Assembly (NCBI RefSeq): GCF_905171765.1
Contig: NC_053390.1
Span: 590,947,793 to 591,011,792, forward strand
From: Bufo bufo
Lineage: Eukaryota; Chordata; Amphibia; Anura; Bufonidae
Direction: 5' to 3'
DNA length: 64,000 bases
Shown here: positions 51,336 to 64,000 of the stretch, in pieces
How the letters are laid out: every line of letters starts with the position of its first letter
Position numbering within the stretch: position 1 is the stretch's first letter
The notes under the pieces: model-generated
What the model was told of the DNA's origin: nothing
The model's input: only the letters and a program-made list of their open reading frames with translations
The model's database searches: none
Position numbers and translations under genes: made by a program

Positions 51336-51793
51336 ATTAGGGATGAGCGAATCGACTTCGGATGAAACATCCAAAGTCGATTTGCATAAAACTTCGGTCC
51401 AATACTGTACGGAGCGAGCGCTCCGTACAGTATTAGAATGTATTGGCTCAGATGAGCCGAAGTTATTACTTCGCGAAGTCTTGCGTGACTTTGCCTAATA
51501 ACTTCATAGATGAATTTTTACTGTAAAAAAAACACTTCCTGAGCTCGGGTTCAGTTCCAAGGTACCACTTGGAACCGAACCCGAGTTCGGGAAATGTTTT
51601 TTTTACAGTAAAACGTAATCTATGAAGTTATTACGCGAAGTCACGCGAGACTTCGCAAAGTAATAACTTTGGCTCATCTGAGCCAATACATTCTAATACT
51701 GTACGGAGCGCTCGCTCCGTACAGTATTGGACTGAAGTTTTATGCGAATCGACTTTGGATGTTTCATCCGAAGTCGATTCGCTCACCCCTAAT
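51336..51793. mobile_element. Near-perfect foldback MITE (458 bp hairpin)
   Basis: Arms of about 215 bases run from ATTAGGGATGAGCGAATCGA to TCGATTCGCTCACCCCTAAT with few mismatches. Examples are ACTGTACGGAGCGAGCGCTC against its complement at 51700-51725, and GAACCCGAGTTCGGG at the apex near 51565. GGCA flanks both sides (51332-51335, 51794-51797), a possible 4-bp target duplication. Other members are at 4916-5352 and 45963-46220. Confidence 0.8.
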
Positions 51794-52126
51794 GGCAATG
51801 TACAAAAATAAATCAGTGATGTCACAGCACATAAATAATGTAAACAGGAATGCAATCTTGCAGTGTCTATAAATACTGTATATCACTAACTGTACTGAAT
51901 TCTGAGTTGAGATGGGCCCCTTTGGTTATTGGGCCCTATAGCAGCTGCTATGCCTGCTACCCTGATAGTTATGCCCATAAATATAAAGTATATAGCCAGG
52001 TAACTGAATCAAAATGTCTTGGTAACCATGCTATGTATCAGGTGAACATTATTTGCTAATTTTTCTTTTACTTTTTACTGTTTGCCACTGATAATAAATC
52101 ACTTTTACTTTGAATGTTATATACAG

Positions 52127-52305
52127 GGGTTTTGCTAAAGCCTGGAGTCAGGCTCATTTTGGAGAAGGAAGAGGTCAAATTCTTCTGGATGAGGTACAGT
52201 GCACGGGAAATGAGCTGTCTATAGAGGAGTGTCAACGAAGTTCATGGGGGGAGCACAACTGTGGACATAAGGAAGACGCAGGCGTTTCCTGTACACCAAT
52301 TGCAG
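52127..52305 (+). CDS. PRSS12: PRSS12 (neurotrypsin) exon: second half of SRCR domain 2
   Basis: Acceptor TTATATACAG ends at 52126 and the donor GTATCA starts at 52306. The frame reads GFAKAWSQAHFGEGRGQILL, then DEVQCTGNELSIEECQRSSW and GEHNCGHKEDAGVSCTPIA, with the four cysteines of a group-A second half (VQC, EEC, HNC, VSC). Together with 46440-46593 it forms one complete SRCR domain of about 100 residues with six cysteines. TGNELSIE and SSWGEHNCGHKEDAGVSCTP are, as I know them, nearly identical to mammalian neurotrypsin, the strongest single support for the gene name. Phases 2 in, 1 out. The donor differs from the GTAAGT consensus at two positions but is in frame with the next exon. Confidence 0.93.
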
Positions 52306-52655
52306 GTATCAAATATATTGGCTATGCTTTTCTTCATAGGTCTTTCAGGCTACAGACACTTACAAAACCATTGTCACATCTCACAAAGAGTTCAAAGGCA
52401 ATATGGAATTTCTAGCTTGTGCACTGCCCTCTAGGACATGAAGACACCATGAAACAATGCACCTAGTCTGCTCAAGTTGTTTTCGAAGACCTGGAGTTGT
52501 TGGGAAAATTGCTATTGCTATAATTCTCCTGATTTGTCATTGAACTAAATTACAACGTACAGAATTGGCTAGTTAGTGTGGTATTGTTATAGGTTCTATG
52601 GCGTGTGTACAATGTCCTGAGAATAATACTGCCTGTCTATATGTTTTTCATACAG

Positions 52656-52797
52656 ATGGCGCCATTAGACTAGCAGGGGGTAAAGGGAACTTTGAAGGAC
52701 GCCTGGAAGTGTTCCACAATTCACAGTGGGGGACGATATGTGATGATGGGTGGACAGAGCTGAATACACAAGTTGTATGCCATCAACTGGGATATAA
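52656..52797 (+). CDS. PRSS12: PRSS12 (neurotrypsin) exon: first half of SRCR domain 3
   Basis: Acceptor TTTTCATACAG ends at 52655, donor GTAAGA starts at 52798. The frame reads DGAIRLAGGKGNFEGRLEVF, then HNSQWGTICDDGWTELNTQV and VCHQLGYK, with cysteines in TIC and VVC. Phase 1 in (Asp codon G-AT shared with 52305), phase 2 out. DDGWTELNT is characteristic of neurotrypsin SRCR3. The intron before it is only 350 bases, in contrast to the 5-18 kb introns upstream. Its partner half-exon, any fourth SRCR domain and the trypsin-like protease exons were not found up to 64000, so the next intron exceeds 11 kb. Confidence 0.92.
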
Positions 52798-52857
52798 GTA
52801 AGAATCATTTAATGTATACTATCAACTAGAACACAGTCATAACAAATATACATATAA

Positions 52858-53125
52858 GACTACATGCACACGAACATTGTTTGTTTCCGTATTCCGCTCT
52901 GGGGTTTTTTGCGGATAGTATGCGGACACATTTATTTCAATGGGTCCGCAAAAAATGCGGACAGCACACCGTGTGCTGTCCACATCAGTATGTCTGTTCC
53001 GTAGCCCCACAAAAAAAATAGAGCATGTCCTATTCTTGTCCGTTTTAGGCATTGTTACAATGGATCCGGAAAAAAACTAAACGGATGGCATACCGCAAAA
53101 CACATACGGTCGTGTGCATGTAGCC
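52858..53125. mobile_element. TAA-flanked Harbinger-like MITE, complete
   Basis: TAA flanks both sides (52855-52857, 53126-53128). Ends GACTACATGCACACGAAC and GGTCGTGTGCATGTAGCC are inverted repeats. Interior GTCCGCAAAAAATGCGGAC hairpin. Shares GCATGTCCTATTCTTGTCCG with 12011-12250. Confidence 0.8.
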
Positions 53126-53814
53126 TAAATATGTACTTTATTGTTACCGTCAAGTACCCCTAGAGTCTGGTCACTCCCCCGGCCCACAGAGCTGGTGGGT
53201 CTTTGTCTCAACAGTGTCAACATTACTGTGTTAGTTGATGACAAAAGAGTTGGCATTCCTGCATGCCATACTGCAAGAGGATGAGGTGCCAGTTAGATAG
53301 GGTCATTATATGGTGTAGTACTAAAAAGAACAACCAGTTCACCAGTGGACCACACCTCCAGACAAGCAGCACAGGATCCAGTCCAAGAATGTCTAGCTCC
53401 ACAGGCAGGTAAAATCTCCAATACTTTACTCAATCACATAAGGTTTGAAATAATCCAGTGGCAAGAGGAGAGCACCAATGCTTATGTGTTTAGCATTGGT
53501 GTCATAGCATTGTGGCTGTGAAGATGGTTAAAAAGACTCTAAGAGCCAATAACATGATCAACTCTAAACCAGCCTTTTTTCTACAGTCAGACCTAATTAT
53601 CCATATTATGATGTGATCCATATTACAATATCAATTACAATAAAAACCTACTTTGTACAAAACATTCTTTACATAATTAAATTGTACAAATGATCAGACC
53701 AAATAAGATTCACCAGTCAAGAAATATACCATTCAACATACCCAAGGTAATATATTTCATAGCACTAATGTCTAAATACTGACATTTGAAAGCTACCTGA
53801 AATAATAATAATAA

Positions 53815-54090
53815 AAAAGAACCAAAAATGCGCAAAAATTGCAATGTGAACATTGACAAAGACAAAAAAAAACACAATGCACCAAAAACACACAAAAAAT
53901 GGAAGTACGGTGTGAACACTGACAAATATACAAAAAACAAAAACACACATAAAGCACTGAGAAAGACAAATAACACACAAAAAACACAACTACAGTGTGA
54001 ATACTGACAAAGAAGAAAAACGCACAGCAACGCATCAAAGCACACTAAAAATGTGACTACACTGTGAACACTGACAAAGAAAAACAAATA
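53815..54090. repeat. A-rich minisatellite
   Basis: Diverged repeats of roughly 60-75 bases built around GTGTGAACACTGACAAA and AACACACAAAAAA, four or so copies. It produces long open frames on the minus strand that are not genes. Confidence 0.7.
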
Positions 54091-54149
54091 AAATTGTGTC
54101 AGTAATGTAATCTCCCATTGTAAATTGAGACCCGTGGACACCCAAGATC

Positions 54150-55550
54150 CACACTAGAAAATCAAAAACGCTTAATGCAACATTAAGGCTTTCTTATAGT
54201 CGCCACACTGTACTGATCTGTTTACTTTTTTAATACCCATAACCAAATCAACATTGCCTGCATGTACTGAATCAAAATTACAAGATGCATTACAAATATT
54301 GCATTATTTTGGATTAGAAATATCATGTAAATGTTCAAGTATGTCAGTTCTCAGACATCTAGTGGTAATTATATGGTGCCCTGCGCTGAGTTAATGGCGG
54401 ACCTTGTGGTTCTTGAAGCATTATACTGGAGTGTCTGTAGTTGGGGTGAAATGTGTGCAGCATGTGCATGAATGACAGTGAGACCTGCTGCGAAACTGTT
54501 TGGAGATCTGGTTCTAGAGACCCACTGAGGCGCTGGTGGGCTGTGAGAGAGAAAGGCCAAATGAGTCACTGGGAGACTGAGGAGGAGTAGAGCCTGTGGA
54601 ACCACCATGTAAAGGTGGAGTAGGAGGTAGCGTGAGACAGGTTCTAGAGCTGCAAGTTTTCAGACGGGTAAATTGGAAAGAGAGTTGCAGAAGCTGGTTA
54701 GTATGAGAGACTGCTGAAAAATAACCAGTGGCTACCTATTGTCTGGAGCAAGTGTCACACGTACTGGAGCTGTTGTTCAAGTGCCCAACAAGTTGAGCAT
54801 CATACTAGGACTGATAACCCCAACCCTGGTCAAGGCCAAGTAAAGATATTTGGAGAATGAGTCTGCAGTGAGTGGGGGAAAGCAAGGGAATGTGAAGCAA
54901 CATCCCTGTGAGTGAAGGTGGCCAAAAACGCAAGTTTGCTAAAAACCAGCCTCTGGAGGAAAGAAGCAACAAATTATTCAAAAAGCTTGAGAACCATAAA
55001 GGGACAGTATTTGGAGGAAGACATTAAAGGTAAGTATGCATATGGCTTTAGATTTTACTGCATATGGTTTGGGTTATATTGCTTCTGGCACCTGCCACGC
55101 TATTGAGACTGACTGGCCATCAAATCTAGGACTGGATCTTGCAGTTGGGCATTGCAGAAAAATATTGAGAGTGATTGAACATCTTTGTTTATTTAGGAAG
55201 GTTACATGTACCTACAGAAAGAGACACAGGGCGGACCACCAGTATAATCATTCCTATACACAGCTTTTGGAAAAGCCTACTCTGTGAGATACTTGATAAC
55301 TGTGCATACTGCTTGTATTTACCCTGTCACACCCATCATCTAGTCAGTAAAAGATCGACTATATTTTACTATAACTAAGCCGGCCCGGTCATTTGTCTCC
55401 ACATCTAATCCGGTCACCTGCTCTCCCGCTTTGCTCCACACTACCCATTAATTTGACGTCAAGAGCACCCCAGCCTCCACCAGACAGGAGACGCCAAAGT
55501 CCAGGGTTTGAAGGCTAGTGCCCCTCCAGCCTTTGTACATCAGGTCTGGG
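54150..55550. other. No gene recognised
   Basis: Mixed-composition DNA without SRCR, protease or transposase sequence that I can recognise. It may include an old LTR-type fragment (about 54590-55500) but no ends were found. Confidence 0.35.
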
Positions 55551-55559
55551 GGCAGGGGT

Positions 55560-55655
55560 TAGCCACCATAAGAACTACAACCACCCTCATAGCCACCACA
55601 ACCATCCTCATCACCACCGCCACCATTCCCATCCTCCCTTCTCTCCATTGCCCTA
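55560..55655 (+). repeat. CCACCA-type simple repeat
   Basis: Irregular ACCACC / ACAACC / CATCCTC run, low complexity. Confidence 0.65.
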
Positions 55656-55830
55656 GCACCTCCCTCTGCAGGCTGGTGCTCTGCAAAGCTGAGCTGCAAG
55701 TTGAGGTTTGTCAAGATGATCCTGGAAATGGGTAATGTAATGGTCAGACACCCCTGGAGGTGCTGAGGTATTATATACAAGTGGCTAGTGCAGGCCCCCA
55801 AGTAATGGCTGGAGGGTTATGCTGTGGTCA

Positions 55831-58800
55831 TGTCATGGTCTTACCTTCTTGCTGTTCTCCTTCGTTTGACATGTGCTGGCGGCCATCTTGGTTTCTGGGT
55901 TTCTTGTAGCCTCCCACCCTGCGGCTCCTCCTTCCCACTGGGAGGAGCTGGATGCCTAGCTCATATATATAGGAGGTCTGTGGCTTCAGTTCCTTGCTTG
56001 GTCCTCCTGTGTTCACATGCTTCTAGACTGCTGCTGCTTCTGGTTCCTGATCCTGGTTTCGTCCGACTACCCTGCTGGTTCCTGATCCTGGTTTCGTCCG
56101 ACTACCCTGCTGGTTCCTGATCCTGGCTTCGTCTGACTACCCTTCTGGTTCCTGACCTCTGGCTTCGCAAAGACTCTGCTTCGGTTTCGCCATCCGTTTG
56201 GACTTTTGCTTTACAGCTTTATTTTCAATAAAGCCTTCTTATTTTCACTTATCTCTTGTTGTACGTCTGGTTCATGGTTCCGTGACATTAGGACCAAGCC
56301 ATGAATTCTGACGGTACAGGGCCATTCTCGCTACCCACGCTGGTTGCCAGACTTGATCAGCAGGATCACCTGTTGGGTCGGTTCGCTGTGGCGTTGCAAA
56401 CCCTGCTTGAACGCACGGCTCATTTCGTTCCCGTTGCCGATGGGTCGGTTGTCGCTCCTGGGCCCGCTCCTACTGCCGCTCCGGTTGTTGCGCCAGAGTC
56501 TACCCCGACACCTGTTGTTGCACCTGCGGTGTTTCGGGGTATGACCGGTTCTGCCCCTCTTCCACAGCGCTTTGGGGGAGAGCCAACTCAGTGCCGAGGT
56601 TTCCTTAACCAGGTGGGCATTTATTTCGAGTTGCTGCCACATGCCTTTCCTACTGAGAGATCAAAGGTGGGCTTCTTGATCTCGCTGCTCTCGGACAAGG
56701 CCTTGGCCTGGGCCAGCCCTTTATGGGAGAACAACAATCCGGTGGTTGCTGAGTTTTCCGGTTTTGTTGCTTCTCTTCGGAAGGTATTCGATGTGCCGGC
56801 TCGTGCTGCCTCTGCTGCGAAGCTCCTTATGTCCATCAGACAGGGTACACGATCCGTAGCTGAATACGCCATTGAGTTTCGTACCCTGGCAGCAGAGGTG
56901 GGCTGGAATAATGAGGCTCTGGTCGCTGCTTTCTCTCATGGTCTCTCGGATGCCTTGAAGGATGAGGTTGCAGCTAAGGACCTACCAGTGGAGCTCGAGT
57001 CTCTTATTTCTTTCCTGATTTTGATTGACACCAGACTCAGGGAGAGACCTTCCTTTAAGGAGAGCCTGCAGAGGTTTTCTAACGGATTGGCGCCTACGTT
57101 TGCTGTCCCACCCGTGCCTCCCTCTCCTCCCACGCCTCCTGGGGATGACTTGTCTGGGGGTGAACCCATGCAGCTGGGGTTTGCTCGCCTGTCCGAGGGG
57201 GAGAGGGTACTCCGGAGACGCGAGGGCCGATGCATGTACTGTGGTCTCGGTGGGCATTTTCGGTTGGCATGTCCGAACCGTCCGGGAAACGCTCGCACCT
57301 GAGATCCTGTCGGGGGCAGATCTTGGGTGGAGTCTCCTCGTCCCCGGTTTCCCGTATTGACAAACCACTGATCACTGTTGTCCTCTCCTGGGTCGGGGGC
57401 TCGGTGACGACCCAGGCGTTGGTGGACTCTGGTGCTGGTGGTTTGTTCATTGATAATGTGTTCGCTGCCGCCAATTCCATTCCTCTGCAGGCTCGAGGTT
57501 CCCCACTGGCTCTTGAGGCGATAGACGGCAGACCCCTTCTGCCGCCACACGTGACTCATGAGACCCTTCCAGTGGGGATAGCCATTGGTGCCGTTCACAG
57601 AGAGTCGGTCTGCCTCCAGGTTATTTCGTCTCCACACTACTCGGTGGTCTTGGGGTACCCCTGGCTCCGGAAGCATAATCCGACTTTCGATTGGAGATCG
57701 GCCGAGATCCTCTCGTGGTCACCGCAGTGTGGGGCTAGTTGCATCCATGGGTCTGTCAAGTTGCTGTGTACTTCCTCGGACTCTCTGTTGCCTCCTGAAT
57801 ACGAGGAGTACCGGGATGTATTCGATAAGGTGCGCGCGGTTGCCCTACCTCCGCACCGCCCATACGATTGTGCCATAGAGTTACAATCTGGTGCCGTTCC
57901 TCCTCGTGGCAAAGTCTATCCACTGTCGGTAGCGGAGAATGAGGCCATGGAGGAGTACGTGAGGGAGGCGCTTTCACGCGGACACATTCGCAAATCCTCG
58001 TCCCCGGCAGGGGCTGGATTTTTCTTTGTGAAAAAGAAGGGCGGTGAGTTGAGGCCTTGCATCGATTACAGGGGTCTCAATCGCATCACGATCAAGAACG
58101 CTTACCCGATACCCTTGATTTCCGAGCTGTTCGATCGCCTTAAAGGGGCCACGGTCTTTACCAAACTCGACCTGAGGGCGGCATATAACCTGGTAAGGAT
58201 CAAGGCGGGCGATGAGTGGAAGACCGCCTTTAACACCAGGACCGGTCATTATGAATCCTTGGTTATGCCCTTTGGGTTGTGCAATGCGCCCGCAGTCTTT
58301 CAGGAATTCATCAACGATGTTTTCCGTGACCTGTTGCAGCAGTGTGTGGTGGTCTATTTGGATGACATCTTGGTATATTCTGAATCCATGGAGGCCCACA
58401 TTCTGGATGTCAGACGAGTGTTGCAACGGTTACGAGAGAACAAGCTGTTCGGTAAGCTTGAGAAATGCGAATTTCACCGATCCCAGGTAACCTTCTTAGG
58501 TTACATCATTTCCGCTGAGGGGTTCTCCATGGATCCTGAGAAGGTTTCGGCTGTCTTACAGTGGCCCCAGCCCAGTGGTCTTCGTTCCCTGCAGCGCTTT
58601 TTGGGCTTCGCCAATTATTATCGGAGGTTCATCAGGGACTTTTCCATGCTAGCCAAGCCTCTCACGGATCTGACCAGGAAGGGCAGTAATTCCCAGGTCT
58701 GGCCGCTCGAGGCCATCCGAGCTTTTGAGGCTCTAAAGTCCGCCTTTGTGTCGGCTCCGATTCTGTCGCATCCCAACCCTGGGTTGCCCTTTGTCCTCGA

Positions 58801-61099
58801 GGTGGACGCGTCTGAGACGGGAGTAGGCGCCCTACTGTCTCAGCGTAGAACACCAGAGGGTCCTCTGCTTCCTTGTGGGTTTTACTCCCGGAAACTGTCT
58901 TCCGCGGAGTGCAACTATCAGATTGGTGACAGGGAGTTATTGGCCATCGTGCAGGCCCTTAAAGAATGGAGGCACTTGCTCGAGGGTTCAGTGGTTCCGG
59001 TCCTCATCCTGACGGACCACAAGAATCTGACCTACCTTTCTGAGGCCAAGAGATTGACACCACGTCAGGCCAGATGGGCTCTGTTCTTGTCACGTTTTAA
59101 TTACGTGGTCTCCTACCTACCCGGTTCTAAGAACATCAGGGCGGATGCCTTATCACGGCAGTACTCCGAGCTGTCCAGGAAGGAGTCGATTCCGACTTCG
59201 GTCATACCTCCGAATCAGATCTTGGCCGCCATTCGCACCAGCCTGACCTTTCCCCTGGGTGAGCAGATTTTGGCGGCTCAATCTGGTGCTCCCTCTGGGA
59301 GACCCAACGGCAGATGTTTTGTGCCTGAGGAGTTGCGCACTCGGTTGTTGCGAACCTACCATAACTCCAAGACCGCGGGGCATCCTGGAAAGAATCAGCT
59401 GTCCTGGGCTGTTTCACGTCTGTTCTGGTGGCCTTCCCTACGTTCCGACATCGCCGCATATGTAGCGGCATGCTCCGTTTGTGCCCAGAGTAAGTCCCTT
59501 CGGCACCTTCCGTTGGGCCTTCTGCAACCCATAGCCACCGGGGAGCGCCCATGGTCACACCTGGGGATGGATTTCATTGTGGACCTCCCTGCATCCCGAG
59601 GCCATACGGTCATTCTCATGATTGTGGATCGGTTTTCCAAAATGTGCCACTGTGTTCCTCTCAAGAAGTTACCCTCTGCACAAGAGTTGGCCACGATTTT
59701 TGCCAGGGAGGTCTTCCGGTTGCACGGTTTGCCCAAGGAGATTGTGTCGGATCGGGGGAGTCAGTTTGTGTCCAGGTTCTGGCGCGCCTTTTGCTCCCAG
59801 TTGGGGATTCATCTCTCCTTCTCCTCGGCCTACCACCCTCAATCCAATGGGGCCGCAGAACGATCCAATCAGGCCTTGGAGCAATTCCTTCGTTGCTATG
59901 TCTCCGATCACCAAGACAATTGGGTTGACCTCCTGCCTTGGGCTGAGTTTGCCAGGAACACGGCGGTGAACTCTTCCTCTGGGACGTCTCCCTTCATGGC
60001 CAATTATGGGTTCCAACCTGCCGTGTTACCGGAGGTATTCTCTCCCCAGGATATTCCGGCTGTGGAGGATCACCTTTCCGTCCTACGTGCTTCTTGGGTA
60101 CTGATCCAGAAGTCCCTTGAGGTCTCTGCGCAGCGCCAGAGACTCCAAGCTGATCGCAGACGAGCGCCTGCTCCTTCCTACCAGGTCGGAGACCGTGTAT
60201 GGTTGTCCACCCGCAACCTCAACCTTCGAGTGCCCACTCCCAAGCTGGCGCCTCGCTTTGTTGGTCCCTTCCGAGTGCTTCGCAGGGTAAACCCGGTAGC
60301 CTATGCCCTTGCGCTTCCTCCTGGCATGCGGATCTCCAACGTGTTTCATGTCTCCCTGTTGAAGCCACTGGTGTGTAATCGTTTCACTTCCTCGGTTCCT
60401 CGGCCTCGTCCGGTCCAAGTGGGCAATCGTGAGGAGTATGAGGTGAGCAATATCCTGGACTCACGCCTGGTCCGCGGTCGGGTGCAGTTTTTGGTCCATT
60501 GGCGTGGTTATGGTCCAGAGGAGCGTTCCTGGGTTCCCTCCGCAGATGTCCATGCTCCTGCCTTGCTCCGAGCCTTCCACGCACGCTTCCCTCAGAAACC
60601 GTTCTTTACTCCGCGGAGGAGGGGCCCTTGAGGGGGAGGTACTGTCATGGTCTTACCTTCTTGCTGTTCTCCTTCGTTTGACATGTGCTGGCGGCCATCT
60701 TGGTTTCTGGGTTTCTTGTAGCCTCCCACCCTGCGGCTCCTCCTTCCCACTGGGAGGAGCTGGATGCCTAGCTCATATATATAGGAGGTCTGTGGCTTCA
60801 GTTCCTTGCTTGGTCCTCCTGTGTTCACATGCTTCTAGACTGCTGCTGCTTCTGGTTCCTGATCCTGGTTTCGTCTGACTACCCTGCTGGTTCCTGATCC
60901 TGGTTTCGTCCGACTACCCTGCTGGTTCCTGATCCTGGCTTCGTCTGACTACCCTTCTGGTTCCTGACCTCTGGCTTCGCAAAGACTCTGCTTCGGTTTC
61001 GCCATCCGTTTGGACTTTTGCTTTACAGCTTTATTTTCAATAAAGCCTTCTTATTTTCACTTATCTCTTGTTGTACGTCTGGTTCATGGTTCCGTGACA
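55831..61099 (+). mobile_element. Complete, young Sushi/chromovirus-type Ty3/gypsy retrotransposon
   Basis: 5269 bases with two 457-bp LTRs (55831-56287, 60643-61099) that differ at a single base by my reading. The perfect 5-bp target duplication GGTCA flanks it (55826-55830, 61100-61104). It has intact gag and pol frames, a -1 frameshift site, a chromodomain at the pol C-terminus, and a self-complementary primer binding site. These features place it in the Tf1/Sushi group of chromoviruses, the group from which the mammalian gene PEG10 descends. It appears capable of autonomous movement. No envelope gene. Confidence 0.93.
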
Positions 61100-64000
61100 G
61101 GTCAGTAGTGTTGATCGAGCACCATAGTGCTCGGTGCTCGGGGGCTCGGGCCGAACACATCGGGATGTTAGGGTGCTCTACCGAACACCTGAGCAAAATG
61201 GAAATCAATGGGAGAACCCGAGCATTTAACCAGGCACCCCCTGCTCTGAAGAGGGGAGGGTGCCTGGTTCATAGGAAAATGTCAGAAATTGATGGAAACA
61301 GCACCGAAATGGTTCGGGAACAGGATGGGGAGGATGTCTGGATGTATCTTGGACTCCCAGGTCGCTGCTGGGAACTATCACGGTCGGCGTGACTATCACA
61401 TACGTGACACAGAGGGAGGGAACAAGGAAGGCCCTGCCCAAGTGAGAGGGAAGGTGGTGACCCCTGACTCACCTAGCGGCTGGCACCTGGCTGCCCTGAC
61501 GTCCCTAGACGGGTTCCTCACCCGTACGCCGATCACGTGCCTAAAGCCCTGGCTTTCCCTAAGCTGAGCCCTAGATAGTGAACAGGGCGGTGGGAACACT
61601 AGTCCGCACCACTAGCTCTAAAGGAAAACACCAAGGGAAGGACAGACAATACAAACTCAACATATAATCCCAGGTGGGCGACAACAGGAGACAACAAGAA
61701 GCCCAACAGGGATCCGGAGGGTAGCACTCTGGAACGACAACCAGGATTCACAACTCCAGTGGGTCAGTATAGATGTCCAGGCAGGAAGCTCTATAACTGG
61801 CAACTAGAGAAGAGTGAGGGGAGAATATAAGGAGGTTGGGAGTGGCAGACAAGAAACAGCTGAGGAGGAGAAGCTACGGATCCCTGATTGAGACAAAAAG
61901 GATAGCAAGGCAAACACAGAAAACAATCACTAAGAAACAACGTGATCTTTAGATATAGAGCGCGCAGCCACCCGCTGCGACCTCCTGACCCCGGGTATAA
62001 CGGAGTCAGACGTGGCTCTTGATACCCTCGTGACAGGAACAATGTTGTCGCCAATTTTACAGATTGACAAAAAAAAAAGCACAAAACCAAAGATAAAATC
62101 GATTTTAGATAAAAAAATTTAGGAAACATTCTTTCCTGTATATTTACTTGTATATAAAGTGCAAGTGCTGCCAAAAATTACAAAGAAGAGGCACTCTGAT
62201 ACAACCTGTATATCCCATAAAGGAGGGCCTCATTCACATTGTGGTACAATTGTTCATGTAGTGGTACTCCTACACTTATAAAGCCTATGCACTAAGTAAA
62301 AGGGCTGGAACCGGCACTTCAATGCACCCTTTGTTACACATAAAGGAGGGCATCATACACAGCCTAGAAAAATTATGATTGATGGCCTGCTGGTGACCCT
62401 CAAAAACATTTGGCGCAAGGGCCTGCTGATCTGACCATCTAAAACATTATGGGCGAGGACCTGCTGCCACTTTGATTACTGTAGATAACCTGGGACCGAT
62501 GGCACGTCCCCGTGACGGCGACGATCCATTCGGATGTCTGCCCTATCAACTTTTGATGTTATTTTCAGCGCCTATCGTGTGACCACAGGTAAGGGGGAAT
62601 CAGTGTTCGATTCCGGAAAGGGAGCCTGAGAAACAGCTACGGCTACCACATCCAAGCAAGGCAGCATGCGCGCAAATTACCTATTAGGTATAATTAGGTG
62701 CTGGCCTGCAGGTGAGCTGACCCTGTAAAAGATTTTAAGCGCGGGCCTGCAGGTTAGCTCACCCTGTAAAAGATTTACGGTGTGGGCCTGCTGGTAGGTT
62801 GATCCTGTAAAAGATTGTAGGTGAGAGCATACTGGCAAGCTGACCCTGTAAAAGGTTGTAGGTGAGGGCCTGCAGGTGAGCTGACCCTCTAAAAAATTAT
62901 ATGCGAGGGCCTTCAGGTGAGCTGACCCTGTAAAAGATTGTAGGTGAAGGCCTGCTGGTGAGCTGACCCTGTAAAAAAATTATATGCGAGGGCCTGATGG
63001 TGAGCTGACCCTGTTAAACATTATATGCGAGGGCCTGCTGGTAAGCTGACCCTGTAAAAGATTTTAGGTGCGGGCCTGCAGGTGAGCTGACCCTGTAAAA
63101 GATTTAAGGTGCGGGCCTGCAGGTGAGCTGACCATCTAAAAAATTATATGCGAGGGCCTGATGGTGAGCTGACCCTGTAAAACATTATATGCGAGGGCCT
63201 GCTGGTGAGCTGACCCTCTAAAAAATTATATGCGAGGGCCTGCTGGTGAGCTGACCCTGTAAAGTGCCTTTATGTTCATTGGCTTTCCTCTTGTGGAGTT
63301 GAGAAGTCATGGTCAATCCAGGTCTTGTTCATTTTTATAAGAGTCAATCTGTCAGCATTTTCAGTTGACAGGAGGATCCGCTTATCTGTTATAATGCCAC
63401 CAGCAGCACTAAATAACCACTCAGACAAAACGCTGGCGGCAGGGCAGGCCAGCACCTCTAAGGTGTAGAGCGCCAGTTCTTGCCACAGGTCCAGCTTGGA
63501 CAGCCAGTAGTTGTAAGGCACTGAGGGATCATTGAGGATGCTGACACGGTCTGCTATGTACTCCTTTACCATCTTCCAAAATTTTTCCCTCCTTGTAACA
63601 CTAGGCCGCACATCAGGGTGAGGGTGATGACAGGGTGTCATGAAACTATCCCAGGCTTTGGAGAGTGTTGCCCTGCCTCTGTTGGAACTGCTGTGTGTTC
63701 CCCTGGTCTCCCCTCCTCGGTTGGCCAAGGAACTAAGGACTCTGCTGCCAGCGTTGTCAGATGGTCATTTTTGGAGCAATTTTTCAACAAGGATCTTCTG
63801 GTATTGCACTGTTTTGGCTATCACCTTGTGTAATGTCTTCCCCCATTTCCACCTCTTCCACATGCAAAGCGTCGTCCTTAACCTCTTAAGGACACAGGGC
63901 GTACAGGTACGCCCTGATGTCCTGGTACTGATGTCCAGTCCAGCAAAATCTGCCTTCCAAAAACCACATGGCACACCTTTCCCTCTACACCCTCTGTACA

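Overview
The window is vertebrate nuclear DNA, most probably from an anuran amphibian (frog or toad). The reasons are widely spaced exons of a conserved vertebrate gene, eukaryotic GT..AG splice sites, and introns filled with the repeat mix typical of large frog genomes: Tc1/mariner, piggyBac and hAT DNA transposons, TTAA- and TWA-flanked MITEs, foldback repeats, Penelope-like repeats, and two quite different Ty3/gypsy retrotransposons. The species cannot be fixed from the sequence alone.

The only host gene I can support is on the + strand. Five exons at 13279-13423, 31840-32012, 46440-46593, 52127-52305 and 52656-52797 encode two complete group-A SRCR domains plus the first half of a third. 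Intron phases alternate 1-2-1-2-1-2, and every junction restores a codon. The protein matches what I know of neurotrypsin (PRSS12), a secreted neuronal serine protease. The signal peptide/kringle exons should lie upstream of the window, and the rest of SRCR3 and the protease domain downstream. Nearly all other sequence is intronic or flanking repeats.

Layout. 1-13 kb: Tc1 fragments, MITEs, foldbacks and a hammerhead-like motif. 13.6-21.1 kb: inverted arms of a Penelope-like repeat, each with a hammerhead-like motif, enclosing a decayed piggyBac element. 21.5-24.4 kb: a large palindrome split exactly at its centre by a Tc1 element. 25.4-29.9 kb: TTAA MITEs stacked on one another's target sites, one carrying a solo LTR. 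30-38.6 kb: Penelope-like fragments, a tandem/inverted 533-bp repeat composite with a 15-bp target duplication, a SINE and a decayed Tc1. 39.3-44.4 kb: a decayed minus-strand Gmr1-like gypsy element, with integrase before reverse transcriptase and a SCAN-like Gag. 44.4-55.8 kb: MITEs, foldbacks and satellites around the last PRSS12 exons. 55.8-61.1 kb: a complete, very young Sushi/chromovirus-type gypsy element with intact gag and pol, a GGGAAAC frameshift site, a chromodomain, and signals for self-primed reverse transcription. 61.1-64 kb: a hAT element holding a solo LTR and a 41-bp tandem array, cut by the start of another piggyBac element.

The strongest items for a second look are the six hammerhead-like ribozyme motifs, the intact self-priming Sushi element, the Gmr1 element with reordered pol, and the transposon insertions at palindrome centres and stacked TTAA sites. 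I see no evidence of a wholly new gene system. All annotation is from reading the sequence; no database search was run.
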